In this document: piece by piece, positions 1 to 7,923 of the stretch
How positions within the stretch are numbered: the first letter of the stretch is position 1
Layout: the number at the start of each line of letters is the position of its first letter
From: Chloroflexota bacterium
GTDB taxonomy: Bacteria > Chloroflexota > Chloroflexia > QHBQ01 > JADMIH01
Length of the DNA: 15,756 bases
NCBI GenBank assembly: GCA_015478675.1
Contig: JADMIH010000090.1
Location: forward strand, 1-15,756
Direction: 5' to 3'
Program-made: the position numbers and the translations under genes
Notes under the pieces: model-generated
Database searches by the model: none
The model's input: only the letters and a program-made list of their open reading frames with translations
Told to the model about the DNA's origin: nothing

Positions 1-1606
1 GAGCACAGGGAACGCGGCGTATGGCGATGATCCCGCGACTTCTTCTCGCTCACAGCAGCAAGGCTCAATACTTTGCTTCGTAGGCCCCCCAGGCGTCGGC
101 AAGACCTCGCTGGGCGAGTCGATTGCCAGGGCAATGCACCGTAAATTCGTCAGGTTGTCTCTGGGCGGGGTGCATGACGAGGCGGAGATAAGGGGCCACC
201 GGCGCACATACGTGGGCGCAATGCCGGGCCGTATTATCCAGGCTATGAGGACCGCAGGCACATCCAATCCTGTCATGTTGCTCGACGAAGTTGACAAGCT
301 AGCAGCAGACATGCGCGGAGACCCCGCCGCCGCCTTGTTGGAAGTACTGGACCCAGCGCAAAACCACACCTTCGTGGACCATTACCTCGATGTACCATAC
401 GACCTGTCGGACGTGCTTTTTATCACTACCGCCAATATACTCTACAACATACCCAAACCTCTGCGCGACCGAATGGAAGTAGTAGAAATAGGGGGCTACA
501 CCGAGGAGGAAAAGACGCAGATAGCCCGCCGCCATCTGCTCCCCAAGCAAGTTGAAGCGCACGGGCTGGAACCGGGATTCCTCGAAGTACCTGACCGCAT
601 GTTGCACTCTATAATAGGCACCTATACCCGCGAGGCTGGGGTGCGCGAACTTGAGCGCAAATTAGCGACCATATGCCGCAAGGCGGCACGTAAGGTGGTA
701 CAGGGGCGCACCACCAGAGTCAGGGTTACTCCCCACAATTTGGAGGAGTTCCTGGGGCCGCCACGATACCGCGCAGAGGTCGAGATCAGGCACGACCAGG
801 TGGGCGTGGCGATGGGTCTCGCCTGGACCGAACATGGCGGCGAACTGCTGCCCGTTGAGGTAGCAGTAGTTCCCGGCCATGGGGGGCTAATCATAACAGG
901 GCGGCTCGGCGACGTGATGCAAGAGTCGGCGAAGGCAGCGCTCACCTTTGCCAGGTCGCGGGCAGCGCAGCTCAGAATTGATGTGGCTGAGCTGGAGCGA
1001 TCAGACTTGCATATTCACCTCCCTGAAGGCGCTATCCCCAAAGACGGCCCCTCGGCAGGCATTACTATGGCGATCTCCCTCATCTCGGCTATCACCAATC
1101 GCCCCGTGAGGAGCGATGTAGCCATGACAGGCGAGATAACGCTGACGGGGCGCGTGTTGGCGATAGGCGGTCTCAAGGAGAAAGCGCTGGCAGCCCATCG
1201 AGGGGGCGTCAAGAGCGTAGTAGCCCCCCTTGCCAACAAACCGGAGCTGGCCGAGCTGCCCCCGCTTATCAGGCGCGAGTTAGACTTTCGCTGGGTTGAG
1301 ACAATGGATCAGGTTATAGACCTGGCGCTCCACCCCGCTAATGAGTCGCCCGCCGTACCCGTTGGCGATCCTGGCAGCGTAAGCGCTGAGCAACCCACCA
1401 CCCAAGATAGTTCGCTAAAGAAACCTCGCGCACTGCAACCTGATACCCAGGACGTGCAACATACCCAGGCCCAGGGAAAGAATAGCTCGCGAAGCTCGTC
1501 TTCGGGGCGAAACAAGAAAGTTGCCCAACCTGAAAATAAGAAAGCAGATGCGCCTCAGGAAGATACCCAGGCCTTCCTCCCGCCCCAGGGGGATTTTCTG
1601 GTGTGA
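1..1606 (+). CDS. lon: ATP-dependent Lon protease, C-terminal part (5' end outside window)
   Basis: This is the AAA+ and protease half of Lon, which unfolds and degrades damaged or regulatory proteins in the cytoplasm. The frame is open from base 2, so the gene begins upstream. Walker A (GPPGVGKTS) is encoded at 83–109 and Walker B ([10 protein letters not shown]) at about 272–301, followed by the sensor-like VLFITTAN and an LRDR arginine-finger segment. The protease domain has the catalytic Ser in PKDGPSAG (codon 1052) and Lys in GGLKEKAL (codon 1181). Their 43-residue spacing equals that of E. coli S679/K722, so the enzyme should be active. Two oddities stand out. The residues just before Walker A are a Ser/Gln-rich, non-conserved stretch where Lon proteins normally have a short linker. 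After the conserved end (LALHP) there are about 90 extra residues rich in Gln, Ser, Lys and Pro (1334–1603), predicted disordered. The family call is certain; the extensions are directly visible. Confidence 0.96.
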   Translation, partial: STGNAAYGDDPATSSRSQQQGSILCFVGPPGVGKTSLGESIARAMHRKFVRLSLGGVHDEAEIRGHRRTYVGAMPGRIIQAMRTAGTSNPVMLLDEVDKLAADMRGDPAAALLEVLDPAQNHTFVDHYLDVPYDLSDVLFITTANILYNIPKPLRDRMEVVEIGGYTEEEKTQIARRHLLPKQVEAHGLEPGFLEVPDRMLHSIIGTYTREAGVRELERKLATICRKAARKVVQGRTTRVRVTPHNLEEFLGPPRYRAEVEIRHDQVGVAMGLAWTEHGGELLPVEVAVVPGHGGLIITGRLGDVMQESAKAALTFARSRAAQLRIDVAELERSDLHIHLPEGAIPKDGPSAGITMAISLISAITNRPVRSDVAMTGEITLTGRVLAIGGLKEKALAAHRGGVKSVVAPLANKPELAELPPLIRRELDFRWVETMDQVIDLALHPANESPAVPVGDPGSVSAEQPTTQDSSLKKPRALQPDTQDVQHTQAQGKNSSRSSSSGRNKKVAQPENKKADAPQEDTQAFLPPQGDFLV

Positions 1607-1805
1607 TCTGTGGCTAACGAGCTTTGATCCTCCTTGTGACATAGCTTAGACCCACACCTTGCAACCTTATCAATTGATCAAAACAACAGCCTCGCGAAGT
1701 AGACAGACGCATAGATGTTAGAACGTGAATACTTTTACATGGGACTTGTCCCCTGATAGCGCGCGTTCTGCATTCCTCTGCGCTGTACTGAGAGGTAGAA
1801 AATAA
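1607..1805 (+). promoter_or_regulatory. lon–PHP intergenic region with two short palindromes
   Basis: This 199-base gap holds a perfect 10-bp palindrome ATCAATTGAT (1669–1678) and an inverted repeat GGGAC-TT-GTCCC (1741–1752) about 55 bases before the next start. Either could be an operator for the PHP gene, but both are short enough to arise by chance. I saw no convincing -35/-10 pair and no clear terminator hairpin after lon. A purine-rich ribosome site AGAGGT (1791–1796) lies 9 bases before the TTG start at 1806. Confidence 0.25.
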
Positions 1806-4742
1806 TTGAGCATAAATCGAAAAAACTATTACCGCGACGGAGCCAGACGCCCGTCCGCCAACCCGGCCTATCGAACCCACGACCGAGACAGAGAGATAGC
1901 GCACAATCGCCCCGCCGGAGACGGCCTTGAATGGAAGCGTATGGACCTCCACATCCATACGCCCGCTTCCACAGATTACCGCGACCCAGGAATATCATAC
2001 CTGGACATACTAAAGAAGGCCGAAGAGAAAGGTCTCGACATTATTGCCTTCGCAGACCATAACAGCGTTGGCGGTTATGCCTCTATGCACCGGGAGATAG
2101 AGACCCTTTCCCTTCTTGAGAGGCTGGGCCGCCTCACCGATGAAGAGCGCACCACCCTTGAAGAATACCGCCGCCTCCTGGCGAAGCTGGTGGTCCTTCC
2201 GGCCTTTGAGTTCACAGCCACTTTCGGCTTTCATATACTGGGCGTCTTCCCAGAGGAGACATCAGTCAGGAAGTTGGAGCACCTCCTCCTTGACTTGAAT
2301 GTGCCGGAGGAGAAAATGGTTATGGGTGCGCCCGATGCAGGCTCGACATCCGATGTGCTGAGGGCATATCAGGCGATAACCGCCGCCGGTGGTCTGGCTA
2401 TTGCCGCCCACGCTAACTCCTCTAACGGCGTGGCTATGCAAGGCTTTCCATTTGGCGGGCAGACCAAAATAGCCTATACCCAGGACCCCAACCTGGCCGC
2501 GCTCGAAGTAACAGACCTTGAGTCGCCCGGAAGGCGCAATACAGCTTCCTTCTACAATGCGTCCAAACCGGAATATCCACGCAGAATGCACTGTATACAA
2601 GGCTCCGACGCGCACTCGGTGAACACCGAACAAGCAGATAGCATGAACAAGCGCCTGGGCGTAGGCGCGCGTATCACCGAGGTGCTGGTGAGAGAAGCAT
2701 CTTTTGCAGGGCTAAAAGAGGTGCTTCTAGGCACCGACTTCACGCGTACCCGCCCATATAGGTCCAATAAGGCCTGGGAAGCTGTAGAGAAATCGCGCCA
2801 GCAGGGTCCAAGCGCGGTGCAGGCCTTCCACGAACTCGCCCTCTCCAAATTGCACCGGACCCGGCCCATCCTGCATGACATCGTAGCCTTTGCCAACGGC
2901 GAGGGCGGCGCTATATATGTCGGCGCTCACCCTGATACCCACCTGGCGATACATGGGCTCGATAGGGCAGATGATGATATGCGTATACTGAAAGAGGATG
3001 TAAAACGCACTATCGAGCCGCCGCTGGACGTCACATTTAATGTGGAGAAGAACGGTGAGCGGGGTGTAATAATCATCGATGTGCCGGAGGGCGACGACAA
3101 GCCCTACGCCTACACACCAACGGGCCAGATTTATCTGCGTAAAGAGGGCGAAACCCTGGTCGCCACTCGCGACGAAATCGTAAGCCTGGTGCTGGGGGGC
3201 GAGGCCAAAGTCGAGCGACCGGTTCCGATTCGGCGCGAGCAGCCTCAACCTGCTGCCGTGTCGGCAGAAGCCGTGCCCCAAACACAGCCAGCTACGCAAC
3301 GGCGGCCCATGCGTGGGGAAAGGGTGCATCTGCCTCAGCAGCAGCCGGAGCGGGTAGCGGCCCAAGAAAAGCCTGTGGAGCCGCAGACGGAGCGGCCCGC
3401 AGCTCAGGAGCAGCGAGCGCAACAACCCGTGCCCAGCCCAGAGCGATTGGCGCGCACCCCCTTCCCCAACCTTCCTCCTGAGAAGATAAAAGGCCAGCTT
3501 CAGCCGATGGTCAGGAAGGATGACCTTGTCGTGGAGAGTGCAGCGCCACCCGAAGTGGCAGCCCTGTCTGCGGCAGGGCTACAAACGCCGGAGGTCACAT
3601 CCGAGCCGCAATCGGAGCCGCAACCGGAGCAGACAGCCGCCACTCCCGAAATAGAAACGGCCGGCAGGGCGCGAGGGCGTGGAGGCCGCCGCTCGACAGG
3701 GCGCGGCAAAGTTGAGAGCGCGGCGATAACCGAACAAAGCACCCAGCAAGCGCCCGTTCAGGAAGCTGCCGCCAGCGCCACCCTTGAGATAGCAGAGAAA
3801 AGCGAAGTTGAGAAGCCTGCGCGAGGCCGCTCGCGGCGCAAAAGCGGCGCTCAGATTGCCGAAGCCGCGCTCGAAGCGGCAGGCCCAACAGCTGAGCCTA
3901 TGGAAACCACAGTCTCAGCCGAGCATGTCAGCCGCGAGGAGAATGTAGCCGAGGGGAAACCGAAGCGCGGCAGGCGGCGCACCTCTACAAAAGAGCTGGA
4001 GGTAGAAGCGCCCTCAGCAGCGTCAGCCGCCACCGCCTCCGGGGCGCAAGCCATTCTGGTTGAAGCGCAGCTTGAGCCTGGGCCGCAGATACCGGGCGAG
4101 CTAACGCCCGAAGAAAAAGAGCCGGAGCTAACCGCGCCCCCCGCAACCCGTGGCCGTTCACGCCGCAAGAGCGCCGCGCAAAAGGCCGCCGAGGCCGCGC
4201 TGGCACAAGCGGAATCTGACACCGCAAAGAAGAGTGAGGCGACTGGGGCAAGCGCGCCTGCGGAAACCGCCGCTCCTGAAAAGGGTAGGCGACAAGGGCG
4301 AGCTAAAAGCTCAGGCAAAACCACTGACGCAGCGCCTCAGAGTGAGCCGCCCGCCCCGCCCACCACAGGCGTGGAGATCGTGAGCACCGAGGCGCGCGAT
4401 GGTGGGAGCTACCACACCATGCGCGATTTGCGGAACGAAAGCACCGTGCATAACGTCACCAAGCAATCAGCACGGCGGCTGTGGCACTACGCAATTGTGC
4501 AGCACGAGCATGGGGACCCCGCCATGTCAGAGATCTTCTGGCACCCTGGGCTCCCCATTGGCCTCTGGCGGCGCGAGCAGCGGGCCGGGGCAGCGCGTTG
4601 CGATCTTGTAAGTCGTTATCCAGATGGTTCCATGCGCATCTTCTACGGCGTAACCAACGATGGGCTAAGCGGCCCCTGGCAAGACCTCCTCCAGATGGTC
4701 GAACAAGCAGGCTACACCGGGCCTGGCGCCCCCGAAAAGTAG
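1806..4742 (+). CDS. PHP-domain phosphoesterase fused to AlbA_2/Schlafen-like domain, with basic-patch tail and orphan C-terminal domain
   Basis: The 978-residue protein has four parts. Residues 46–300 form a PHP metal-dependent phosphoesterase domain with the expected ligands: HIH (49–51), DH (84–85), E135, H143, H202 and D268/H270 in GSDAHS. Residues about 335–465 resemble AlbA_2 (Schlafen-like, often called a putative DNA-binding domain), with the hallmark [12 protein letters not shown] at 362–373 and a late YLRKEGET. The E..EFK start usual in that family is not obvious, so nuclease activity of this part is doubtful. Residues 470–855 are low-complexity Pro/Gln/Ala/Glu with five RGR/RRKS basic patches (near 620, 673, 720, 782, 826). 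Residues 856–978 form a compact, Trp-rich domain ([27 protein letters not shown]) that I do not recognise. The TTG start is chosen for its AGAGGT site; an ATG at 1941 begins exactly at the PHP core and is the alternative. A nucleic-acid-directed phosphoesterase or nuclease is inferred; the substrate is unknown. Confidence 0.85.
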   Translation: MSINRKNYYRDGARRPSANPAYRTHDRDREIAHNRPAGDGLEWKRMDLHIHTPASTDYRDPGISYLDILKKAEEKGLDIIAFADHNSVGGYASMHREIETLSLLERLGRLTDEERTTLEEYRRLLAKLVVLPAFEFTATFGFHILGVFPEETSVRKLEHLLLDLNVPEEKMVMGAPDAGSTSDVLRAYQAITAAGGLAIAAHANSSNGVAMQGFPFGGQTKIAYTQDPNLAALEVTDLESPGRRNTASFYNASKPEYPRRMHCIQGSDAHSVNTEQADSMNKRLGVGARITEVLVREASFAGLKEVLLGTDFTRTRPYRSNKAWEAVEKSRQQGPSAVQAFHELALSKLHRTRPILHDIVAFANGEGGAIYVGAHPDTHLAIHGLDRADDDMRILKEDVKRTIEPPLDVTFNVEKNGERGVIIIDVPEGDDKPYAYTPTGQIYLRKEGETLVATRDEIVSLVLGGEAKVERPVPIRREQPQPAAVSAEAVPQTQPATQRRPMRGERVHLPQQQPERVAAQEKPVEPQTERPAAQEQRAQQPVPSPERLARTPFPNLPPEKIKGQLQPMVRKDDLVVESAAPPEVAALSAAGLQTPEVTSEPQSEPQPEQTAATPEIETAGRARGRGGRRSTGRGKVESAAITEQSTQQAPVQEAAASATLEIAEKSEVEKPARGRSRRKSGAQIAEAALEAAGPTAEPMETTVSAEHVSREENVAEGKPKRGRRRTSTKELEVEAPSAASAATASGAQAILVEAQLEPGPQIPGELTPEEKEPELTAPPATRGRSRRKSAAQKAAEAALAQAESDTAKKSEATGASAPAETAAPEKGRRQGRAKSSGKTTDAAPQSEPPAPPTTGVEIVSTEARDGGSYHTMRDLRNESTVHNVTKQSARRLWHYAIVQHEHGDPAMSEIFWHPGLPIGLWRREQRAGAARCDLVSRYPDGSMRIFYGVTNDGLSGPWQDLLQMVEQAGYTGPGAPEK
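3822..4211 (+). repeat. Duplicated basic motif RGRSRRKS-(G/A)AQ-…-EAAL within the PHP protein tail
   Basis: Two near-identical copies of about 20 codons lie at 3822–3881 and 4149–4211. They share RGRSRRKS, then AQ, then an Ala/Glu helix containing EAAL. Synonymous differences between the copies suggest an old duplication kept at protein level. Looser relatives occur near 3663 ([10 protein letters not shown]), 3963 (KRGRRRTS) and 4281 ([13 protein letters not shown]). The arginine-glycine core resembles AT-hook or RNA-binding RGR motifs, which is inference. Confidence 0.7.
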
Positions 4743-4750
4743 GAGACGAG

Positions 4751-4805
4751 GGAGCAGGGAGCAGGGAGCAGGGAGCAGGGACTAGCTGCTAATCCCTGCT
4801 CCCTG
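4751..4805 (+). repeat. Heptamer repeat (GGGAGCA)n with inverted arm, 13-bp perfect stem
   Basis: Directly after the PHP stop codon, GGGAGCA-type heptamers run in tandem from 4751 to 4781. The unit CAGGGAGCAGGGA (4769–4781) then reappears inverted as TCCCTGCTCCCTG (4793–4805) across an 11-base loop. The hairpin could end PHP-gene transcription, although no T-run follows. It resembles short tandemly repeated repetitive (STRR) heptamers known from cyanobacteria. The right arm abuts the trpS -10 box. Confidence 0.8.
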
Positions 4806-4808
4806 TGT

Positions 4809-4847
4809 TATAATAGGGCCGAGTTTCTCTCCCCTGAAAGGAAGTAA
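4809..4847 (+). promoter_or_regulatory. trpS -10 box and leader
   Basis: A perfect TATAAT lies at 4809–4814, which would start transcription near 4821 and give a leader of about 27 bases. The -35 position falls inside the repeat hairpin and is a poor match to TTGACA, so the promoter call rests mainly on the -10 box and its position. The ribosome site AAAGGAAG (4837–4844) lies just before the ATG at 4848. The leader is too short for a T-box. Confidence 0.5.
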
Positions 4848-5864
4848 ATGAAGAAGCGCATACTTACAGGCGACCGGCCTACCGGCGCGCTGCACCTCGG
4901 CCATTACGTCGGCTCCCTTGCTAACAGAGTCAAGCTACAGCACGAGTATGATACCTATATAATCATTGCCGATGTGCAGGCCCTTACAGACAACTTCGAC
5001 AACCCACAGAAGGTGCGCGACAACATAGTCGAAGTGGCAATGGACTACATGGCTGTTGGCCTCGACCCCAACGTGGCAACCTTTTTCATACAATCACTCG
5101 TGCCCCAGATAGCTGAATTGACTGTCTTCTACTCGAACCTGGTAACTGTGGCGCGCCTTGAGAGGAACCCGACCACCAAAGATGAGATGCGCGAAAAGGG
5201 GATGGAGGACAACGTCACCTATGGTTTCCTCGGCTACCCTGTGTCGCAAGCTGCCGATATAACTGTGGTGAACGCTCATCTCGTCCCCGTCGGTGAAGAA
5301 CAGAGGCCGCACATCGAGCTAACCAGAGATATAGTAGCGCGTTTCAACAACATATATGGCCCGACGCTCAATGAGCCGGAGGCGCTGATCGGCCAAGTCG
5401 GTAGGCTGCCGGGAACCGACGGCGTAAACAAGATGAGCAAAAGCCTCAACAACGCCATTTTCCTCAAGGACGACCCAAAGACCGTCGAGCGCAAGGTTAT
5501 GAGCATGTACACTGACCCTACGCGCCTGCGCGCCACCGACCCCGGCCACGTCGAGGGCAACCCTGTCTTCTCATACCACGATGTCTTCAATCCCGCCATA
5601 GAAGAAGTAGAGGAGATGAAACGCCTCTATCGCATAGGCGGCATAGGTGATGTGGCTGTAAAGCGCTCCCTTGCCAAAGCCCTCAACGACTTCCTCGATC
5701 CAATCAGAGAGCGACGCGCCGAGTACGAAGCTAACCCCCGTTACGTACACGAAGTGCTGATGGAAGGCACCCGCAAAACCCGCAAAGTAGGCGATGAAAC
5801 ACTACGCATGGTGCGCGAAGCTATGAAGATAGACTACTACCCCGGCAGCGATCTTGAACCGTAG
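4848..5864 (+). CDS. trpS: Tryptophanyl-tRNA synthetase
   Basis: The 338-residue class I aminoacyl-tRNA synthetase charges tRNA-Trp with tryptophan using ATP in the cytoplasm. The N-terminus carries [18 protein letters not shown], whose HLGH (residues 16–19) is the HIGH signature. KMSKS is intact at residues 195–199. The AIDEN-type region of the family appears here as YPVSQAADI. The length equals the usual bacterial TrpS (about 330–340). The ATG start is supported by the adjacent AAAGGAAG site and an upstream TATAAT. It stands alone between two repeat-bearing intergenic regions and is probably transcribed from its own promoter. There is no sign of the antibiotic-resistant TrpS subtype that I could judge by eye. 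Confidence 0.97.
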   Translation: MKKRILTGDRPTGALHLGHYVGSLANRVKLQHEYDTYIIIADVQALTDNFDNPQKVRDNIVEVAMDYMAVGLDPNVATFFIQSLVPQIAELTVFYSNLVTVARLERNPTTKDEMREKGMEDNVTYGFLGYPVSQAADITVVNAHLVPVGEEQRPHIELTRDIVARFNNIYGPTLNEPEALIGQVGRLPGTDGVNKMSKSLNNAIFLKDDPKTVERKVMSMYTDPTRLRATDPGHVEGNPVFSYHDVFNPAIEEVEEMKRLYRIGGIGDVAVKRSLAKALNDFLDPIRERRAEYEANPRYVHEVLMEGTRKTRKVGDETLRMVREAMKIDYYPGSDLEP

Positions 5865-6011
5865 GGCACGAAAGGTGAGGAATTACGGAGATAGGTACTC
5901 TCCATCCCAAAAATCGCGCAATACACAGTGCGCAATAGCAAGCACCCACTGCCCTATTCGCTTCACCTTTCACCGGTCTTTCTTTACCCTGTGGGCCGCT
6001 GACACCCTGCT
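5865..6011. repeat. trpS–FRG intergenic repeat element with 9-bp inverted arms
   Basis: GAAAGGTGA (5870–5878) is matched by TCACCTTTC (5963–5971), enclosing degenerate CGCAATA-type units (for example GCGCAATACA and GCGCAATAGCA around 5915–5940). The same CGCAATA words occur in the gap before the glycosyltransferase gene at 14373–14465. No promoter or ribosome site for the FRG gene could be identified here. The element may be a degenerate interspersed repeat of the heptamer type. Confidence 0.45.
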
Positions 6012-6821
6012 ATGTCTGATATCGTTGTCTCCAGTTGGAACGAGCTAAACGAGCGGCTCTATGAGGAGTCGTGGAGTGAGCACCTGGGGCGCTTCAGGTC
6101 GAACTTTGCTTTCAGGGGCATGCCCGACGCCACCTACGACCTCAAGACAAGCCTCATGGTGCTGGGAGGTGCTTACGAGCGGCAGGAAGACGATCTGCTG
6201 CGTAACTTCCGCAAGTATGCTTACCGGAACGCTGTCCCTGGCGATTCTCTCTGGAACTGGCTGGCCCTCGCCAAGCATCACGGCCTCCCCACCCGCCTCC
6301 TCGACTGGAGCTATTCGCCCTTCGTAGCCATGCACTTCGCCACCGCCAATCTCAGCCTCTATAACGTTGACGCCGTCATCTGGTGCATTGACTACGTTAG
6401 AGCGCACGAGCTTCTTCCCGCCGCGCTGAAGGCTATACTGGAAAAAGAAGACTCAGTTGTGCTGACAGCCGAGATGCTGCACGGCGCTGCGGATACACTC
6501 CGCGACTTTGATGCGCTCGCCGAGGATGATTTCGTCCTCTTCTTCGAGCCGCCCTCACTTGATGATCGGATAGTGAACCAATACGCCCTCTTTTCGCTCA
6601 TGTCCAGCCCAACAGCCAGCCTGGACAGGTGGGTGCGCGCGCACCCGGAGTTGTGCCGCAAGATAATCATTCCCGCCTCCCTCAAGTGGGAAGTGCGCGA
6701 CAAACTGGACCAGGCGAATATCACCGAGCGGGTGCTATTCCCCGGCCTCGATGGTCTATGCCTCTGGCTCAGGCGATATTACAGCCCGCGCTTTGACGAT
6801 CCGCCTCCGCCCTTTGAGTAG
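6012..6821 (+). CDS. FRG-domain protein
   Basis: The 269-residue protein carries a full FRG domain. FAFRGM with the name-giving Phe-Arg-Gly lies at residues 34–36, followed by a conserved Tyr (TYDLKTSL). The second hallmark, HHGLPTRLLDWSYSP, lies at 89–103 and is followed by AMHFATAN. FRG domains occur in accessory, defence-associated and phage-linked proteins; their biochemical activity is not established as far as I know. No membrane segment or signal peptide is seen, so it is probably cytoplasmic. The region after residue 130 is acidic and helical with the short motif FFEPPSLDDRIVNQYALFS, also typical of the family and probably part of the fold. The ATG start has no recognisable Shine–Dalgarno site, so it may be translated weakly or by another route. 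It stands alone, and no antitoxin-like partner is adjacent. A role in stress or phage defence is possible but not shown. Confidence 0.88.
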   Translation: MSDIVVSSWNELNERLYEESWSEHLGRFRSNFAFRGMPDATYDLKTSLMVLGGAYERQEDDLLRNFRKYAYRNAVPGDSLWNWLALAKHHGLPTRLLDWSYSPFVAMHFATANLSLYNVDAVIWCIDYVRAHELLPAALKAILEKEDSVVLTAEMLHGAADTLRDFDALAEDDFVLFFEPPSLDDRIVNQYALFSLMSSPTASLDRWVRAHPELCRKIIIPASLKWEVRDKLDQANITERVLFPGLDGLCLWLRRYYSPRFDDPPPPFE

Positions 6822-6880
6822 CTCATGGCACGCAAGTTGCGACCAGTTGCAGCTATTAATTACCCCGCAGGAAGTGTTGA

Positions 6881-7699
6881 ATGTCGCCGATAGATACCAA
6901 AGCCCGCGAGAAGTGGCCCGCCCCCAACGACGCACCAGGCGAAGCCGATACTGAAGCGGAAGTAGCTGAGGCTCTCAAAGAAGTGGCCGCCGAGCCGCTG
7001 CGCGCCAAAGCACGGGCCGTGCTCGCCCTGCTGCGAAGCGCCTATGGCGAACCTCGATGGCCTGCGCTCGACCCGCTGAGCGCGCTGATAGAGGTGCTGT
7101 TGTCGCACCGCACCGCCGACCCGCAGACCTGGGCGGCCTATAAAGAACTGCGCCGCTACTTTCCCACCTGGGAAGAAGTGCGGGATGCGCCTGTGGAAGA
7201 GATCGAGGCGGCAATCCACGGCACCACCTGGCCCGACCAGAAAGCCCCACGTATCAAGAAGGTATTGCAACAGATCACCCAAGAGCGCGGCAGCCTTGAC
7301 TTCTCTTTCCTTGATACCATGCCGACAGATGAGGCCAATGCGTGGCTGCAAAAGCTGAGCGGCGTTGGACCCAAGTCGGCGGCGTGCGTCCTGCTTTTCG
7401 CGGCCCACCGCCCGGTGCTACCGGTAGACACACACGTGCACCGCGTCAGCATACGTCTCGGCCTGATAGGTCCAAAGGTTAGCGCCGACGATGCCCACGA
7501 GCAAATACTTGCCCTTCTGCCCGACCCTGGCAACGAGCACGACGTGCTCGCCTTTCACCGCGATATGCTCCTGCACGGCCAGCGCATCTGCGTCTGGCGT
7601 GACCCCAAATGCCCGGAATGTATCCTGCGCGAATGGTGCGACTACTTCGCCTCTCACCCCGAAAAGCAAGCTGAGGCCGCCGCCAGAGGGCTGCTATAG
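6881..7699 (+). CDS. nth: Endonuclease III family DNA glycosylase/AP lyase (HhH-GPD, 4Fe-4S)
   Basis: The 272-residue base-excision-repair enzyme should remove oxidised pyrimidines and nick the abasic site. The helix-hairpin-helix motif LSGVGPKSA supplies the Schiff-base Lys (K165), and PVDTHVHRV supplies the catalytic Asp (D183). Their 18-residue spacing equals K120/D138 of E. coli Nth. Four cysteines (C237, C244, C247, C253) match the C-X6-C-X2-C-X5-C iron–sulfur pattern exactly. Two differences from classical Nth are visible: an acidic N-terminal extension of about 50 residues, and VLLSHRTADPQT where E. coli has VLLSAQATDVSV. That changes the intercalating Gln region, so the substrate range may differ and the symbol denotes the family only. 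AGGAAG (6869–6874) six bases before the ATG supports this start. It lies 59 bases after the FRG gene and could be co-transcribed with it. Confidence 0.9.
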   Translation: MSPIDTKAREKWPAPNDAPGEADTEAEVAEALKEVAAEPLRAKARAVLALLRSAYGEPRWPALDPLSALIEVLLSHRTADPQTWAAYKELRRYFPTWEEVRDAPVEEIEAAIHGTTWPDQKAPRIKKVLQQITQERGSLDFSFLDTMPTDEANAWLQKLSGVGPKSAACVLLFAAHRPVLPVDTHVHRVSIRLGLIGPKVSADDAHEQILALLPDPGNEHDVLAFHRDMLLHGQRICVWRDPKCPECILREWCDYFASHPEKQAEAAARGLL

Positions 7700-7923
7700 A
7701 ACCGGCAAGAGAAACGTCTCTCTTTATATATGCATCGTGACGCGCAGCCCATGCGTCAGCAGTCACTAAGACTTAAGCCCTAGTTTTGAACCTCGGATGA
7801 TAGGGCTGTGGGCGGTACCGTAGATGCCGGAGATTTTGGTATAGTTACATCCAGCAACTTCGCGCGTCGAGCGCTTATTCATCGCGTGGCATTCACTACG
7901 TTGCGCGCATAAAATGGTGCGTC
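7700..7923. other. nth–MFS intergenic region with small inverted repeats
   Basis: This 224-base gap holds three short stems: AGAGA-AACG-TCTCT (7708–7721) followed by a T/A-rich stretch, TGACGC…GCGTCA (7738–7758), and AGCCCTA…TAGGGCT (7776–7807, 18-base loop). The first could be a weak terminator for nth and the last an operator or attenuator for the transporter. None is strong. No convincing promoter, tRNA or small gene is visible. Confidence 0.3.

Noticed and set aside
2727..3425. A 232-residue open frame on the - strand inside the PHP gene
   Set aside because: Leu/Arg/His-rich composition with no recognisable motif, and it lies opposite a well-supported coding region.
3851..4324. A 157-residue Ala/Ser-rich open frame on the - strand
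   Set aside because: It mirrors the low-complexity Arg/Ala/Glu tail of the PHP protein and has no independent support.
4751..4805. CRISPR-like tandem repeats
   Set aside because: Units are 7 bases, directly contiguous, without spacers, and no cas gene is present.
6860..7408. A 182-residue open frame on the - strand opposite the endonuclease III gene
   Set aside because: Composition is typical of antisense shadow, and the + strand frame has complete catalytic motifs.
6012..7699. FRG gene and endonuclease III gene as a toxin–antitoxin or defence pair
   Set aside because: The glycosylase has full repair-enzyme motifs, and the 59-base spacing alone is not evidence of a shared function.
7700..7923. 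tRNA or small RNA in the gap
   Set aside because: Several short stems exist but they do not assemble into a cloverleaf, and there is no promoter–terminator pair.
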